Assembly (NCBI GenBank): GCA_943908425.1
Contig: CALTTC010000008.1
Span: 8,235-72,234 of the forward strand
Source of the DNA: an uncultured Moraxella sp.
GTDB lineage: Bacteria > Pseudomonadota > Gammaproteobacteria > Pseudomonadales > Moraxellaceae
Direction: 5' to 3'
Length of the DNA stretch: 64,000 nucleotides
A model generated the notes under the pieces. The model did not search any database and had not been told where the DNA came from. It saw only the letters and a program-made list of their open reading frames with translations. This document shows, piece after piece, positions 16,328-24,966 of this stretch; position 1 is the first letter of the stretch, and each line of letters begins with the position of its first letter. Both the position numbers and the translations under genes were made by a program.

Positions 16328-18166
16328 TTATGGACGCGGCAGTGCACTTTCTTTCACCTGTATCCTGTCTTGGGGCAGATAATGCGGGGCGTGCTTGCCA
16401 AGATAATCCAGCAGTTGCTTTCTAATATCACAGGCGATTTGCCAAGCGTTGCTTGGGGTGTCGGCACTCACCATACCAACGAGCGTTACCACTTTTTCGC
16501 TTACGCCATAGACATACAAGGCAGGCTCTTCATCGCCATTATTGAGAATATGGGCTTTGGCGAATTTCATAAATTTGTCTTGCAGATAATCAAAATCGGC
16601 ACAATAATCCACATACAAATAAATCATCGTTGATTGCTTGGCGTTGGTGTGCGTCCAGTTTTCTATCACTTCGGTAACAAAATAGCGCATTGGCACGATA
16701 AGTCGTCTTTTATCCCAAGTCAGTAGCACCGCATAGGTGTAGCGTAAATCTTCTACCGTACACCATTCTTGTTCAAAAATTAAGGCATCGCCAATACGCA
16801 CAGGCTGAGTGGTTGCCACTTGAATGCCAGCAATGATATTGCCAAGTGTGGATTGGGCGGCAATGCCTGCGACCGCCCCCAAAATGCCTGCTGATGTTAA
16901 TAAAATTTTGCCAAGGCTTTTTAAATCAACAAATAGCCCCAAGCCATACCAACTGCCCGATAAAATCATCACAAAAATAAAAATCCGCCGAAAAACAGAC
17001 AGATAAGTTTTACGCTTTTGGCGTTTTTCGGTTTCTTTATCTTTTAGGCTGTCAATCTGTAAATTTTCATAGCGATTGGCAAAAAAGTTAATCACCCGCA
17101 CCCCAAACCACATCATCAGCACAAGGAGCACCACCCAAATGATAGGGCGGGTGGACGTGGCAATGGCGTGGACGTAAGGCAGTCGCCCTGAGACCATCAA
17201 ATAAATAATGCCAAAGGCAAGGGTAATGGTAAAGGGCAAGGCGACACGGTCAATGAGTTCAATAAAAATACTTGCTAAGTATGATTGTTGTTTATCGCTA
17301 TTACTGTCTTGAAGGTAATTCAAAAGACGGCTTAACCCCTTGCTTACCAAATGGGCAAAACCAAGGCTTGCACAAAATAGCACCAATAACGCCAGCCACT
17401 CCCATAAATCCACGCCCCAAAGTTTGTGGGTCAGCCAATCAGGCAAGCGTTTTTCAAAGTCGGCAGGCTTATGCACCTCGTACAGTCTGTCAATATTTTC
17501 TACACTGGCACGAGAAAATACCCACACAGGCGAATGCCCTTCAACATATACTCGTTCAATATAGATGGGAATGCTACGCGATTTATAATCAATGCTACCA
17601 AGCTTTATGCTACGCCGTGGCACGCCCTTTAAGGGATTATTCTCCCCCAAAGTCGGCTCTATCACCCCATCTGGGCGGTCGGGCAAATCATCATAAAGGT
17701 ATAGTCCCTTTTCGTTTAACAAATAATCAAGCTTAAATGCCAACTCTGCTCCTTTTGTGGCTTGTATCTCGGCAGGATAGGCATTTAGGTTTAACGCGTG
17801 GCTGGCTAGGGCAAAATTATCTAGCAATACCGCTGTCTCAAAAAATTCCAACAGTGCCAGTGGCGTATGCAAATTGGGTTCTTGTGGCGTGTAAAGCCCA
17901 GCATTTAACGCGTTTAAGACAATAAATTCATCTTGAAAATCGCCTGTTAGCTCGCTTTTGCTAAACAATATATCGGTTTGGCTTGGGTCGCTGTTTGGGC
18001 TTTTGGTGTTTGTGCTGATATTTTGTTGCGTGCTGATTTGCGTGGTGTCTGCTTGCGTGGTGTTAGCTTCTGTAGTGTTTGCGTGAATGGTGCTTTGATT
18101 GGCAAGGGCAATGGACGCTGGCGACAATAACAGCGTGCTGATAAAGAGCGTGTAAATGGCTTTCAA
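16328..18166 (-). CDS. MscS-family mechanosensitive ion channel
   Basis: 612 residues. A signal peptide (MKAIYTLFISTLLLSPASIALA) is followed by a Thr/Asn-rich spacer (about 22-60), a soluble periplasmic segment and about four membrane helices from residue ~255. The MscS pore and beta domain follows: a Gly/Ala-rich pore helix around AGILGAVAGIAAQSTLGNIIAG, then IGDALIFEQEWCTVEDL and the conserved NWTH region. Such channels open under membrane tension to release osmolytes. It is larger than MscS itself and smaller than MscK, so it belongs to the medium-size subfamily; conductance class cannot be told. Transcribed alone, divergent from the catalase gene. Confidence 0.88.
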   Translation of the reverse strand: MKAIYTLFISTLLLSPASIALANQSTIHANTTEANTTQADTTQISTQQNISTNTKSPNSDPSQTDILFSKSELTGDFQDEFIVLNALNAGLYTPQEPNLHTPLALLEFFETAVLLDNFALASHALNLNAYPAEIQATKGAELAFKLDYLLNEKGLYLYDDLPDRPDGVIEPTLGENNPLKGVPRRSIKLGSIDYKSRSIPIYIERVYVEGHSPVWVFSRASVENIDRLYEVHKPADFEKRLPDWLTHKLWGVDLWEWLALLVLFCASLGFAHLVSKGLSRLLNYLQDSNSDKQQSYLASIFIELIDRVALPFTITLAFGIIYLMVSGRLPYVHAIATSTRPIIWVVLLVLMMWFGVRVINFFANRYENLQIDSLKDKETEKRQKRKTYLSVFRRIFIFVMILSGSWYGLGLFVDLKSLGKILLTSAGILGAVAGIAAQSTLGNIIAGIQVATTQPVRIGDALIFEQEWCTVEDLRYTYAVLLTWDKRRLIVPMRYFVTEVIENWTHTNAKQSTMIYLYVDYCADFDYLQDKFMKFAKAHILNNGDEEPALYVYGVSEKVVTLVGMVSADTPSNAWQIACDIRKQLLDYLGKHAPHYLPQDRIQVKESALPRP

Positions 18167-18452
18167 AATGGTAACCTTTTTTAAATCATAACGATAAATG
18201 GATAATGATGGCTTGATATAGTTAAATAAATAAAATTAAGCTTAAAAATTACAACAAGCGCGCATTATAACATTGAATTAGCTTATCAGATGAGCCAAAA
18301 CCATATCGGTGTTGTGGTATTCTTTAATTTGATAAATCCTAATCATTGATTATTTTTAATTATCAAAAACGCGCTCGCCTTTTAAAATCCGCCATTTTAT
18401 TGTATAATAACGCCCTAAACTAGCCACTTTGACCACTAGGAGCAAGTAGCCA

Positions 18453-20039
18453 ATGAAAGACGATATGAAAAAAGACGATATGCACAACACGCAAGATAAC
18501 CCAGCTGTGCAAGACCGCCACAAATTACAATGCCCTGTCACGCATATGACCATGAGCAATGGGGCACCTGTCGCCGACAACCAAAACAGTATGACCGCAG
18601 GGCGACGTGGACCGCTATTGACCCAAGATTTATGGCTGAATGAAAAATTAGCCGATTTTGCTCGTGAGAATATTCCTGAACGGCGTATGCACGCCAAAGG
18701 TTCTGGGGCGTTTGGTATATTTACGGTGACCAATGACATCACCAAATACACGCGTGCCAAAATTTTTAGCGAAGTGGGCAAAAAAACCGAGATGTTTGCT
18801 CGCTTTAGCACCGTGGCAGGTGAGCGTGGGGCGGCGGACGCTGAGCGTGATATTCGTGGCTTTGCCTTGAAGTTTTATACCGAAGAGGGCAACTGGGATA
18901 TGGTGGGTAACAATACTCCTGTATTTTTTATGCGTGACCCAAGAAAATTCCCTGACCTTAATAAAGCAGTCAAACGAGACCCCCGCACCAATATGCGTAG
19001 TGCCACCAACAACTGGGATTTTTGGACGCTACTGCCTGAGGCACTCCACCAAGTTACCATTGTGATGAGCGACCGTGGCATTCCAAAATCTTACCGCCAT
19101 ATGCACGGCTTTAGCAGTCATACCTACAGCTTGATTAACAGCGATAATGAGCGGTTTTGGGTGAAGTTTCATTTTCGCACCCAACAAGGCATTGAAAATC
19201 TAACCGATGATGAGGCAATGCAAGTAGTTGGGGCTGACCGTGAAAGCCACCAAAAAGATTTGTATGAATCTATTGAAAAGGGCGATTTCCCCAAATGGAC
19301 AATGTATGTTCAAATTATGCCAGAAACCGACGCCGACAAAGTGCCTTATCACCCCTTTGATTTGACCAAGGTGTGGCCAAAAGGCGATTACCCTTTGATT
19401 GAAGTGGGTGAGTTTGAACTTAACAAGAACCCTGAAAACTATTTTGCTGACGTGGAGCAAGCCGCTTTTGCCCCAAGCAACCTAATTCCGGGGATTAGCG
19501 TCTCACCTGACAGAATGCTACAAGCACGTTTGGTGAATTATGCCGATGCCGAACGCTACCGTTTGGGCGTTAATCGCCACCAAATCCCTGTCAATCGTCC
19601 CCGCTGTCCTGTGGCAAGTAACCACCGTGATGGGCAAGGGCGTGTTGATGGCAACTATGGCGACCGCCCCCACTATGAGCCAAACAGCTTTGGGCAATGG
19701 CAAGAACAGCCACAATATGCCGAGCCACCCCTAAAAATTGATGGCTATGCAATGCACTATGATTTTCGTGAAGATGATGACGATTATTTTAGCCAGCCAA
19801 GAGCGTTGTTTAATTTGATGAATGATGAGCAAAAACAAGCGTTGTTTGATAACACCGCTGCCGCTATGGGCGATGCTTTTGACTTTATCAAATACCGTCA
19901 TATCCGTAATTGCTACAAATGCGATAAAGCCTATGGTGAAGGCGTGGCAAAAGCCTTGGGTATGACCACCGAGCAAGCGATTAAAGAGTACCACAATGAC
20001 CCTGCTCGCCACTTACCTAGCGTCATTAAATTTGACTAA
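18453..20039 (+). CDS. katA: Monofunctional haem catalase
   Basis: 528 residues of the small-subunit haem catalase family. The catalytic His80 sits in RRMHAKGSGAFG, the distal Asn153 in NWDMVGNNTPVFF, and the haem-ligating Tyr363 in RLVNYADAERYRLG. It dismutates H2O2 to water and oxygen. The N-terminus has an unusual Met/Asp-rich start with a repeated KDDM motif. There is no signal peptide. AGGAG lies about 10 bases before the ATG and TATAAT is present at 18413-18418. Its closeness to katG gives the locus two unrelated H2O2-removing enzymes. The katA symbol is by family, not by demonstrated orthology. Confidence 0.93.
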   Translation: MKDDMKKDDMHNTQDNPAVQDRHKLQCPVTHMTMSNGAPVADNQNSMTAGRRGPLLTQDLWLNEKLADFARENIPERRMHAKGSGAFGIFTVTNDITKYTRAKIFSEVGKKTEMFARFSTVAGERGAADAERDIRGFALKFYTEEGNWDMVGNNTPVFFMRDPRKFPDLNKAVKRDPRTNMRSATNNWDFWTLLPEALHQVTIVMSDRGIPKSYRHMHGFSSHTYSLINSDNERFWVKFHFRTQQGIENLTDDEAMQVVGADRESHQKDLYESIEKGDFPKWTMYVQIMPETDADKVPYHPFDLTKVWPKGDYPLIEVGEFELNKNPENYFADVEQAAFAPSNLIPGISVSPDRMLQARLVNYADAERYRLGVNRHQIPVNRPRCPVASNHRDGQGRVDGNYGDRPHYEPNSFGQWQEQPQYAEPPLKIDGYAMHYDFREDDDDYFSQPRALFNLMNDEQKQALFDNTAAAMGDAFDFIKYRHIRNCYKCDKAYGEGVAKALGMTTEQAIKEYHNDPARHLPSVIKFD

Positions 20040-20054
20040 TCATTGCTTGGCAAT

Positions 20055-20082
20055 AAAAACCGTCCTTTGGGGGCGGTTTTTT
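20055..20082 (+). terminator. Catalase gene terminator
   Basis: The AAAACCGTCC / GGGCGGTTTT stem (one G-T pair, 5-base loop) is followed by more Ts, just after the catalase stop. An almost identical hairpin recurs at 20796-20819. Confidence 0.85.
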
Positions 20083-20168
20083 GTTATGCTTTTGTTGTAT
20101 TTGTATTTGATTTGGGCTGGGGTTTTTGTTATAGTATTTTTAAAATTTTAACCAAAAGGAGAGCGAGT

Positions 20169-20729
20169 ATGAAACAACCAACCATCAAAACCTTAGGTGC
20201 AAAAATACTATTGGCGTTGAGTTTGGGCGTGGCATCGGTAAGTATGGCAGCTCCCCCAACTGATGCTCAAATCGCAACGCTTGCCAAGGTGAGTGGCATT
20301 CAAGAAGTAATAGATGGCACTTTTGCACAAGGCTTTATTGCTCCCATCAAGACCAGCATTGCCAATCACCCCAGTTATGCTTCGCTTTCTGCCAAAGATA
20401 AAAAACGCCTAGATGACGCCGCCAATGAGTTTGTAAGTAATGTCATCGCAGACCTTGATAAGGACAAATTTCAGGCGTCTATGCTAGAGGCTTTCAATCG
20501 TGTCAATAAGAAATACTACAGCGATAAAGAAGTGCAAGCGTTGATTGATTTTTATAGCTCGCCAATAGGCAAAAGGATTGTTGCTAAACAAATGCCGATG
20601 ATGAATGAGTTTATGCAAGAGACAATGGCGTATACGGCAGACCCGAAAGTAACAGAACAAGCCATTAAATCATCAGCCAAATATGGTATGTATTTTCAGC
20701 AAACGGTTGATGCTATTTTGGAAAAATAG
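20169..20729 (+). CDS. DUF2059 domain secreted protein, copy 1
   Basis: 186 residues from ATG 20169, chosen because AAGGAG lies 7-9 bases upstream; an open frame extends further left but overlaps the catalase terminator. A Sec signal peptide ending near SVSMA precedes an all-helical DUF2059 region (pattern ...FYSSPIGKRIVAKQMPMMNEF...). DUF2059 proteins are exported proteins of unknown function. The next gene is a clear paralogue with the same PPxDAQ start and FYSxPIG motif, so a tandem duplication is likely. Confidence 0.85.
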   Translation: MKQPTIKTLGAKILLALSLGVASVSMAAPPTDAQIATLAKVSGIQEVIDGTFAQGFIAPIKTSIANHPSYASLSAKDKKRLDDAANEFVSNVIADLDKDKFQASMLEAFNRVNKKYYSDKEVQALIDFYSSPIGKRIVAKQMPMMNEFMQETMAYTADPKVTEQAIKSSAKYGMYFQQTVDAILEK

Positions 20730-20795
20730 CCTAAGCTCACTTTAAATCAATTTAATATTTGTTAAGCTGTCTATAAAAACAATATCATTTTAATC

Positions 20796-20819
20796 AAACC
20801 GTCCTTTGGGGCGGTTTTT
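20796..20819 (+). terminator. Terminator after DUF2059 copy 1
   Basis: The AAACCGTCC / GGGCGGTTT stem with a TTTG loop and T tail duplicates the catalase terminator sequence almost exactly. Confidence 0.8.
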
Positions 20820-21016
20820 ATTTGAATGGTTAAAAAGCTTTATTTTGCTTAAAAAATACCTAGGTAATAAATAAAAGCGGTTGTTTAAATGTTGGGATTT
20901 AAATTGGTGCAAGTGGACTTTTATGCTATACTCCTTAAAGTAAGTGGTAGAGAAGTTAGTTGATATTTGCTAAATCTTTTACATAAAGTCTGATACAACC
21001 AAAATGGAGTACACCA

Positions 21017-21583
21017 ATGGCGATAAATAATTTATCTAAGTCTACATTCTTAAAAACAATGCTATTAACGGCGGTGTTGGCTGTCCCAACGCTAAGCTAT
21101 GCTATGCCCCCAAGCGATGCACAGCTAGAGCGTTTTATTGCAATTTCTCAAATCAATGAGCAGTTTAGAGATGGCTTTAAAAATGGTATGTTACAAGTAG
21201 TAAAAGATAGAGTGATAAGTCATCCCAAGTGGCAGACGCTAAGCAAAGACCAGCAGGCACAAGTTGAACAAGCGTTAGAAAATTATGTCAATCAAGTTGC
21301 TAATGAGCTTGACACCCCAGAGCTGAGACAGGCGGTTTTGGCACAGTTTAAGGCGGTCGCTTGGACACACTACAATGCCGATGAAGTGGCGGCAATGAAT
21401 GCGTTTTATAGCACGCCGATTGGGCAAAGTGTGGCAACAAAGCAGACGAACATAATGAATGACTTTACGCAGTCGGTGGGCGATTACATACGAACGCCAG
21501 CGGTGATTCAAAAGCTAGAAAACGTCAGCCAAAAACACGCCAAAACGCTTGAAAATCAGCTAAAAAATATCGGTTTGGATTAA
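21017..21583 (+). CDS. DUF2059 domain secreted protein, copy 2
   Basis: 188 residues. The signal peptide (hydrophobic stretch TMLLTAVLAVPTLSYA) is followed by MPPSDAQ and the DUF2059 helices, including FYSTPIGQSVATKQTNIMNDF, matching copy 1 block by block. TGGAG lies 7 bases before the ATG. It has its own leader region (287 bp after copy 1) and terminator, so the two copies are probably separate transcripts. The function of the family is not established. Confidence 0.85.
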   Translation: MAINNLSKSTFLKTMLLTAVLAVPTLSYAMPPSDAQLERFIAISQINEQFRDGFKNGMLQVVKDRVISHPKWQTLSKDQQAQVEQALENYVNQVANELDTPELRQAVLAQFKAVAWTHYNADEVAAMNAFYSTPIGQSVATKQTNIMNDFTQSVGDYIRTPAVIQKLENVSQKHAKTLENQLKNIGLD

Positions 21584-21689
21584 ACCTAAAGTTATGGCAC
21601 AAAAGTGATTTGATACAAAAGCAATCAAAATAGCCAGATACCATTGCTTAACAAAATCAAGACTTAACAAAATCAAAGCTTGACAATAC

Positions 21690-21725
21690 AAAAAACATTC
21701 GCTCATTAAAGGGCTAATGTTTTTT
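21690..21725. terminator. Hairpin terminator between DUF2059 copy 2 and nuoA
   Basis: AAAAAACATT (21690-21699) pairs with AATGTTTTTT (21716-21725). The A/T arms make it usable in both directions. It isolates the nuo transcript from the upstream gene. Confidence 0.65.
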
Positions 21726-21764
21726 GGTTTTGATTTTGTGGGTTTTGTGTGATAAGTTTTGTGT

Positions 21765-21770
21765 TATAAT
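21765..21770 (+). promoter_or_regulatory. Candidate -10 element of the nuo operon
   Basis: A perfect TATAAT lies 29 bp before the nuoA ATG, downstream of the hairpin terminator. The -35 region is TTTTGT-like and poor. This is the only obvious promoter motif ahead of nuoA. Confidence 0.45.
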
Positions 21771-21799
21771 AAGCCGTCTTAGAACTTTCAAGGATTGCT

Positions 21800-22393
21800 A
21801 TGTTGTCTGCCCATATCTCAGCCATTGTCTATTTGCTTGCGGCATTTGGCTTGGTTGTTTTTATGCTTGTGGTGCCACGTCTATTGGGGGGCGTATCATC
21901 AGGGCGACAAAAGCACGAAAATTTTGAAGCAGGGGTGGTATCGGCAGGGTCGGCACGCATTCGCTTGTCGGCTAAATTTTATTTGGTGGCAATCTTTTTT
22001 GTGATTTTTGATTTGGAAGCCTTGTATTTGTATGCTTATTCGGTGAGTGTGCGTGATGTCGGCTGGGTAGGGTTTACAGCAGCGACAAGCTTTATTGTGA
22101 TTTTGTTTGTAGGACTGCTTTATGAATTAAAGCTTGGAGCGATGAACTGGGCACCTGCCGACAAACGCCAAAAAGTGGCACGCATTTTGGCACGTCCTGC
22201 TAGTTTTGATTTGGCGAGCATTACCGCCTTTAATGGCATTGATGAGTTGCACACCGACCCCACTGGCAAAATCCCTGCCCAATCGTCAGGGCGTATCAAT
22301 GTCTCAAACGATGTTGCCAAAAATCAAGCCCATATGGCAAATATTGACCATATCAACACCACAGGGCAAATTACCACGCAGAAGTTTGATTAA
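21800..22393 (+). CDS. nuoA: NADH-quinone oxidoreductase subunit A
   Basis: 197 residues, membrane-arm subunit of complex I. Three transmembrane helices and the motifs FEAGVVSAGSARIRLSAKFY and FVIFDLEALYLYAYSV are typical. The hydrophilic tail after about residue 120 is longer than in E. coli NuoA and rich in Asn/Asp/Thr. An AAGGA ribosome site precedes the ATG. It starts the nuo locus, but nuoB is about 0.9 kb away, with two unrelated small genes between. Confidence 0.93.
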   Translation: MLSAHISAIVYLLAAFGLVVFMLVVPRLLGGVSSGRQKHENFEAGVVSAGSARIRLSAKFYLVAIFFVIFDLEALYLYAYSVSVRDVGWVGFTAATSFIVILFVGLLYELKLGAMNWAPADKRQKVARILARPASFDLASITAFNGIDELHTDPTGKIPAQSSGRINVSNDVAKNQAHMANIDHINTTGQITTQKFD

Positions 22394-22406
22394 GAAAATT
22401 AATTCA

Positions 22407-22571
22407 ATGAAATTTAGCAATTATCAAATTGACACTATTTTTTTGATGCTTGCCATCGCTTTTGTTATGCTGGCAATAATCCTTCAAAATCCTGCCTTTA
22501 TTGGGTCGGTGATTATTTGCTTTATTTTTGGTGTTAAAAAAATTCAAGATATGCCAAAAGATGAAGCCTAA
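22407..22571 (+). CDS. Small hypothetical membrane protein in the nuo locus
   Basis: 54 residues starting at ATG 22407, 13 bp after nuoA. Two hydrophobic segments (IFLMLAIAFVMLAIIL and FIGSVIICFIFG) and a short charged C-terminus (KKIQDMPKDEA) predict a two-pass membrane peptide. The ribosome site is weak (AAGAAAA), so coupling to nuoA translation is possible. I do not recognise a family. A longer overlapping frame runs through nuoA but is its shadow. Confidence 0.5.
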   Translation: MKFSNYQIDTIFLMLAIAFVMLAIILQNPAFIGSVIICFIFGVKKIQDMPKDEA

Positions 22572-22652
22572 GCAATTTGTTAAAAAGCTCAAGGATGTAT
22601 TACGCACTAAATTTATTTAAGTTTTAATTGGGATATTTAAAAGGGCATTAAT

Positions 22653-23220
22653 ATGCAAAAAAAAGTTTGCTGAATTTATAGAATTGTTAGGCGGTTGTTA
22701 TGATGACGATGACAAGTCAGAATTGTTTGCTTTATTTGCCAGTTTGACTGGCGATAAGCAAGACTTCACTGATTTTTTGACAAATGTCTATGGTTATTCG
22801 CAAGAGGATATTGAAAACTGGATAGACGAACATGACTACAGTCAGTATGAGGACGAAGAAGAAGCGGAATATTCACAGCGTTTAAATTTATCGCACGATG
22901 TTTGTTTGTTATTTCGTGAGTTTGTTTATATCTACAATGACGATTGGAAAATGGATTATGAAAGTCTAAGCCAGTATATTTCTGAAAATATTGACCAAGC
23001 GTTTAAAGTCACTTTTGCAGAATGCAAGACAGCTTTTGATGAGTCAGAGGGCAAAGTTATGCCAACCGATGTGGTTCGCCAAAAAATAGAACAACAAAGC
23101 AATTTTACTTTACTTGAGCTTAAGAACGGTAATGATGATGTGAATTTTGCCATTGTCAAAAAAGCCGATAAACCAAAAATTTTAACCTTAGCAGATGAGT
23201 TGGGTTTTATAGCGATGTAA
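22653..23220 (+). CDS. Hypothetical acidic protein, frameshifted at an A8 tract next to the start codon
   Basis: ATG 22653, preceded by AAGGG at 7 bases, is followed by C and eight As. As sequenced it reaches TGA after six codons. With seven As the same ATG reads into the long open frame and gives 188 residues beginning MQKKFAEFIELLGG. The protein is very acidic (DDDDK, YEDEEEAEY) and seems soluble. It includes the segment VYGYSQEDIENWIDEHDY, as in small cytoplasmic proteins of unknown function; I do not recognise it with confidence. The A8 run could be a sequencing error, a mutation, a switch, or a site of polymerase slippage that yields some in-frame product. Confidence 0.65.
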
Positions 23221-23301
23221 TTGAGATGGAATGTCTAAGAATTTAACAGCCTTAAGTCAATTTCCTTATTAGTGCCAGTTTAAGAACAAGCAGTGACAAT
23301 T

Positions 23302-23973
23302 ATGAAATACAATTTAACCAACGCCAATACCGAGCTACCATGCCAAGGGCTAGGGGCGACCAACCCAAGCATTGATTCAATCACCCAAGAGCAAGTGGAC
23401 CAAAATGTCTTTATGGGACGCTTACAAGATTTGGTACACGCATCAGCCAACTGGGGTCGCAAACATTCCTTGTGGCCCTTTAACTTTGGCACGTCTTGTT
23501 GTTATGTGGAGTATGCCACGACCTTGACGGCGGTACACGATTTGTCTCGTTTTGGGGCAGAAGTGATACGGGCATCGCCACGCCAAGCCGATGTGATGAT
23601 TGTGGCGGGGACGTGCTTTATTAAAATGGCACCGGTGATTTTGCGTCTGTACGAGCAAATGCTAGAACCCAAATGGGTGATTTCAATGGGGGCGTGCGCC
23701 AATTCTGGCGGTATGTATGATATTTATTCGGTGGTGCAAGGGGTGGATAAGATTTTGCCTGTGGACGTATATATTCCAGGCTGTCCGCCACGCCCTGAAG
23801 CGGTGATTCAAGCGATTATGCTCTTGCAAGAATCTATCACCAAAGAACGCCGTCCGCTTGGTATCCATCTGCCCCAAACGGTATATCAGCCGATAATGAC
23901 CCCAGAGCGTGATAGAAAACAAGCCGACCGTATTGCAGTGAAGAATTTAAGAAGTCCTGATGGGGTGGAGTGA
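23302..23973 (+). CDS. nuoB: NADH-quinone oxidoreductase subunit B
   Basis: 223 residues from ATG 23302 (an in-frame GTG at 23293 is the alternative). It carries the N2 [4Fe-4S] cluster next to the quinone pocket; the ligands are seen in GTSCCYVEY, GTCFIKM/GACANSGG and GCPPRPE. It is separated from nuoA by the two small genes and from nuoCD by the desaturase-EamA pair, yet all lie on one strand, so cotranscription is possible. Confidence 0.95.
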   Translation: MKYNLTNANTELPCQGLGATNPSIDSITQEQVDQNVFMGRLQDLVHASANWGRKHSLWPFNFGTSCCYVEYATTLTAVHDLSRFGAEVIRASPRQADVMIVAGTCFIKMAPVILRLYEQMLEPKWVISMGACANSGGMYDIYSVVQGVDKILPVDVYIPGCPPRPEAVIQAIMLLQESITKERRPLGIHLPQTVYQPIMTPERDRKQADRIAVKNLRSPDGVE

Positions 23974-24026
23974 ATTTTGTTTTGTGAGTAAAATTCATTA
24001 ACTAGGAATTGACAAGGAGTTATGTA

Positions 24027-24966
24027 ATGCAACATAAGAAGCTTGATAGAGAAATTTTGAAACAGATTAAACTTCTCTATGTATGATAATTGGCACGCCC
24101 CCATTGCATTGGGTATGGATTTTGCTTTGATTGTATTTGCTATTGCATTAAGTGAATACTCTTATTGGTTTTTAACTTTAACTTTGCTAATTATTAGTAG
24201 TCGCCAAAGGGCTTTGGCTACAATATTGCACGAAGCATCTCACTCTGCATTAACGAAGAATAAAAAGTTTGGAAAAATACTTGGGACTTATTTTTCAGGT
24301 TATCTAATTTTTCAGAGTTGGGATAGTTATACACAATCGCACGTCAAAAATCATCACCTAAAAATAGGTACGGATTTAGACCCTGATTATGAATACTATA
24401 AGTCATCAGGTGTTTTTGATGCTTATAATAAAAGAGAATTTTTTTGGAGATTTTTTATTGCTCCAATTTTATGTTTAAAATTATTTTCAAATATAAAATA
24501 TTTATTTGTAAATCGTCTGATGTCTAGTGCAAATAAAAAAGAACTTTTAAAAATTTTATTGGTTCATATTTTATTTTTTGCAATAGGAACTTATTTTGTT
24601 GGATATAAATTTTATTTATTATATTGGATTTTTCCTTACTTTACTGTATTTCAAATGATAACTTGGTTTATTGAATTGGCTGAACATTATCCTATGATTG
24701 CTTATGCTAAAAGTAATATAGAAATTTCAAGAAATCGTTTTAGTCATTTTATAGAGCATTTTTTTACTGGAATGCACGGAGAAAATTACCACCTTATTCA
24801 TCATTTATTTCCTGCTATTCCATTTTGGAACTTAGAAAAAGCTCATCATATTTTAATGCAGGATGATGAGTATTGTTCCATAAATGAAAGATTTGGCGGA
24901 ATTTTTATTTCTAACAATAAAAACCCTTCTATGTGGCAACAGTTATGGAGAAGGGAGTATGTCTAA
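24027..24966 (+). CDS. Membrane fatty acid desaturase, frameshifted near the N-terminus
   Basis: Three histidine boxes of the membrane desaturase family are intact: HEASH, HVKNHH and HLIHH, with hydrophobic segments between them. These non-haem di-iron enzymes introduce double bases' equivalent in acyl chains, i.e. C=C bonds. The well-placed start is ATG 24027 behind AAGGAG, but its frame hits TGA at 24084. Removing one copy of a duplicated TATG (24079-24086 region) restores a 311-residue protein reading LLYDNWHAP. Alternatively translation restarts at ATG 24079, which overlaps that stop (ATGTATGA), giving 295 residues. The gene is far more AT-rich than the nuo genes around it, suggesting recent transfer; it overlaps the next gene by 8 bp. 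Confidence 0.8.

Noticed and set aside
18190..18212. Fur box upstream of the catalase and MscS genes (GATAATGAT half-site)
   Set aside because: Only the first nine bases match; the second half does not.
22206..22571. A 121-codon frame overlapping the nuoA end
   Set aside because: Its first two thirds are a shadow of nuoA; only the part from ATG 22407 reads as a plausible membrane peptide.
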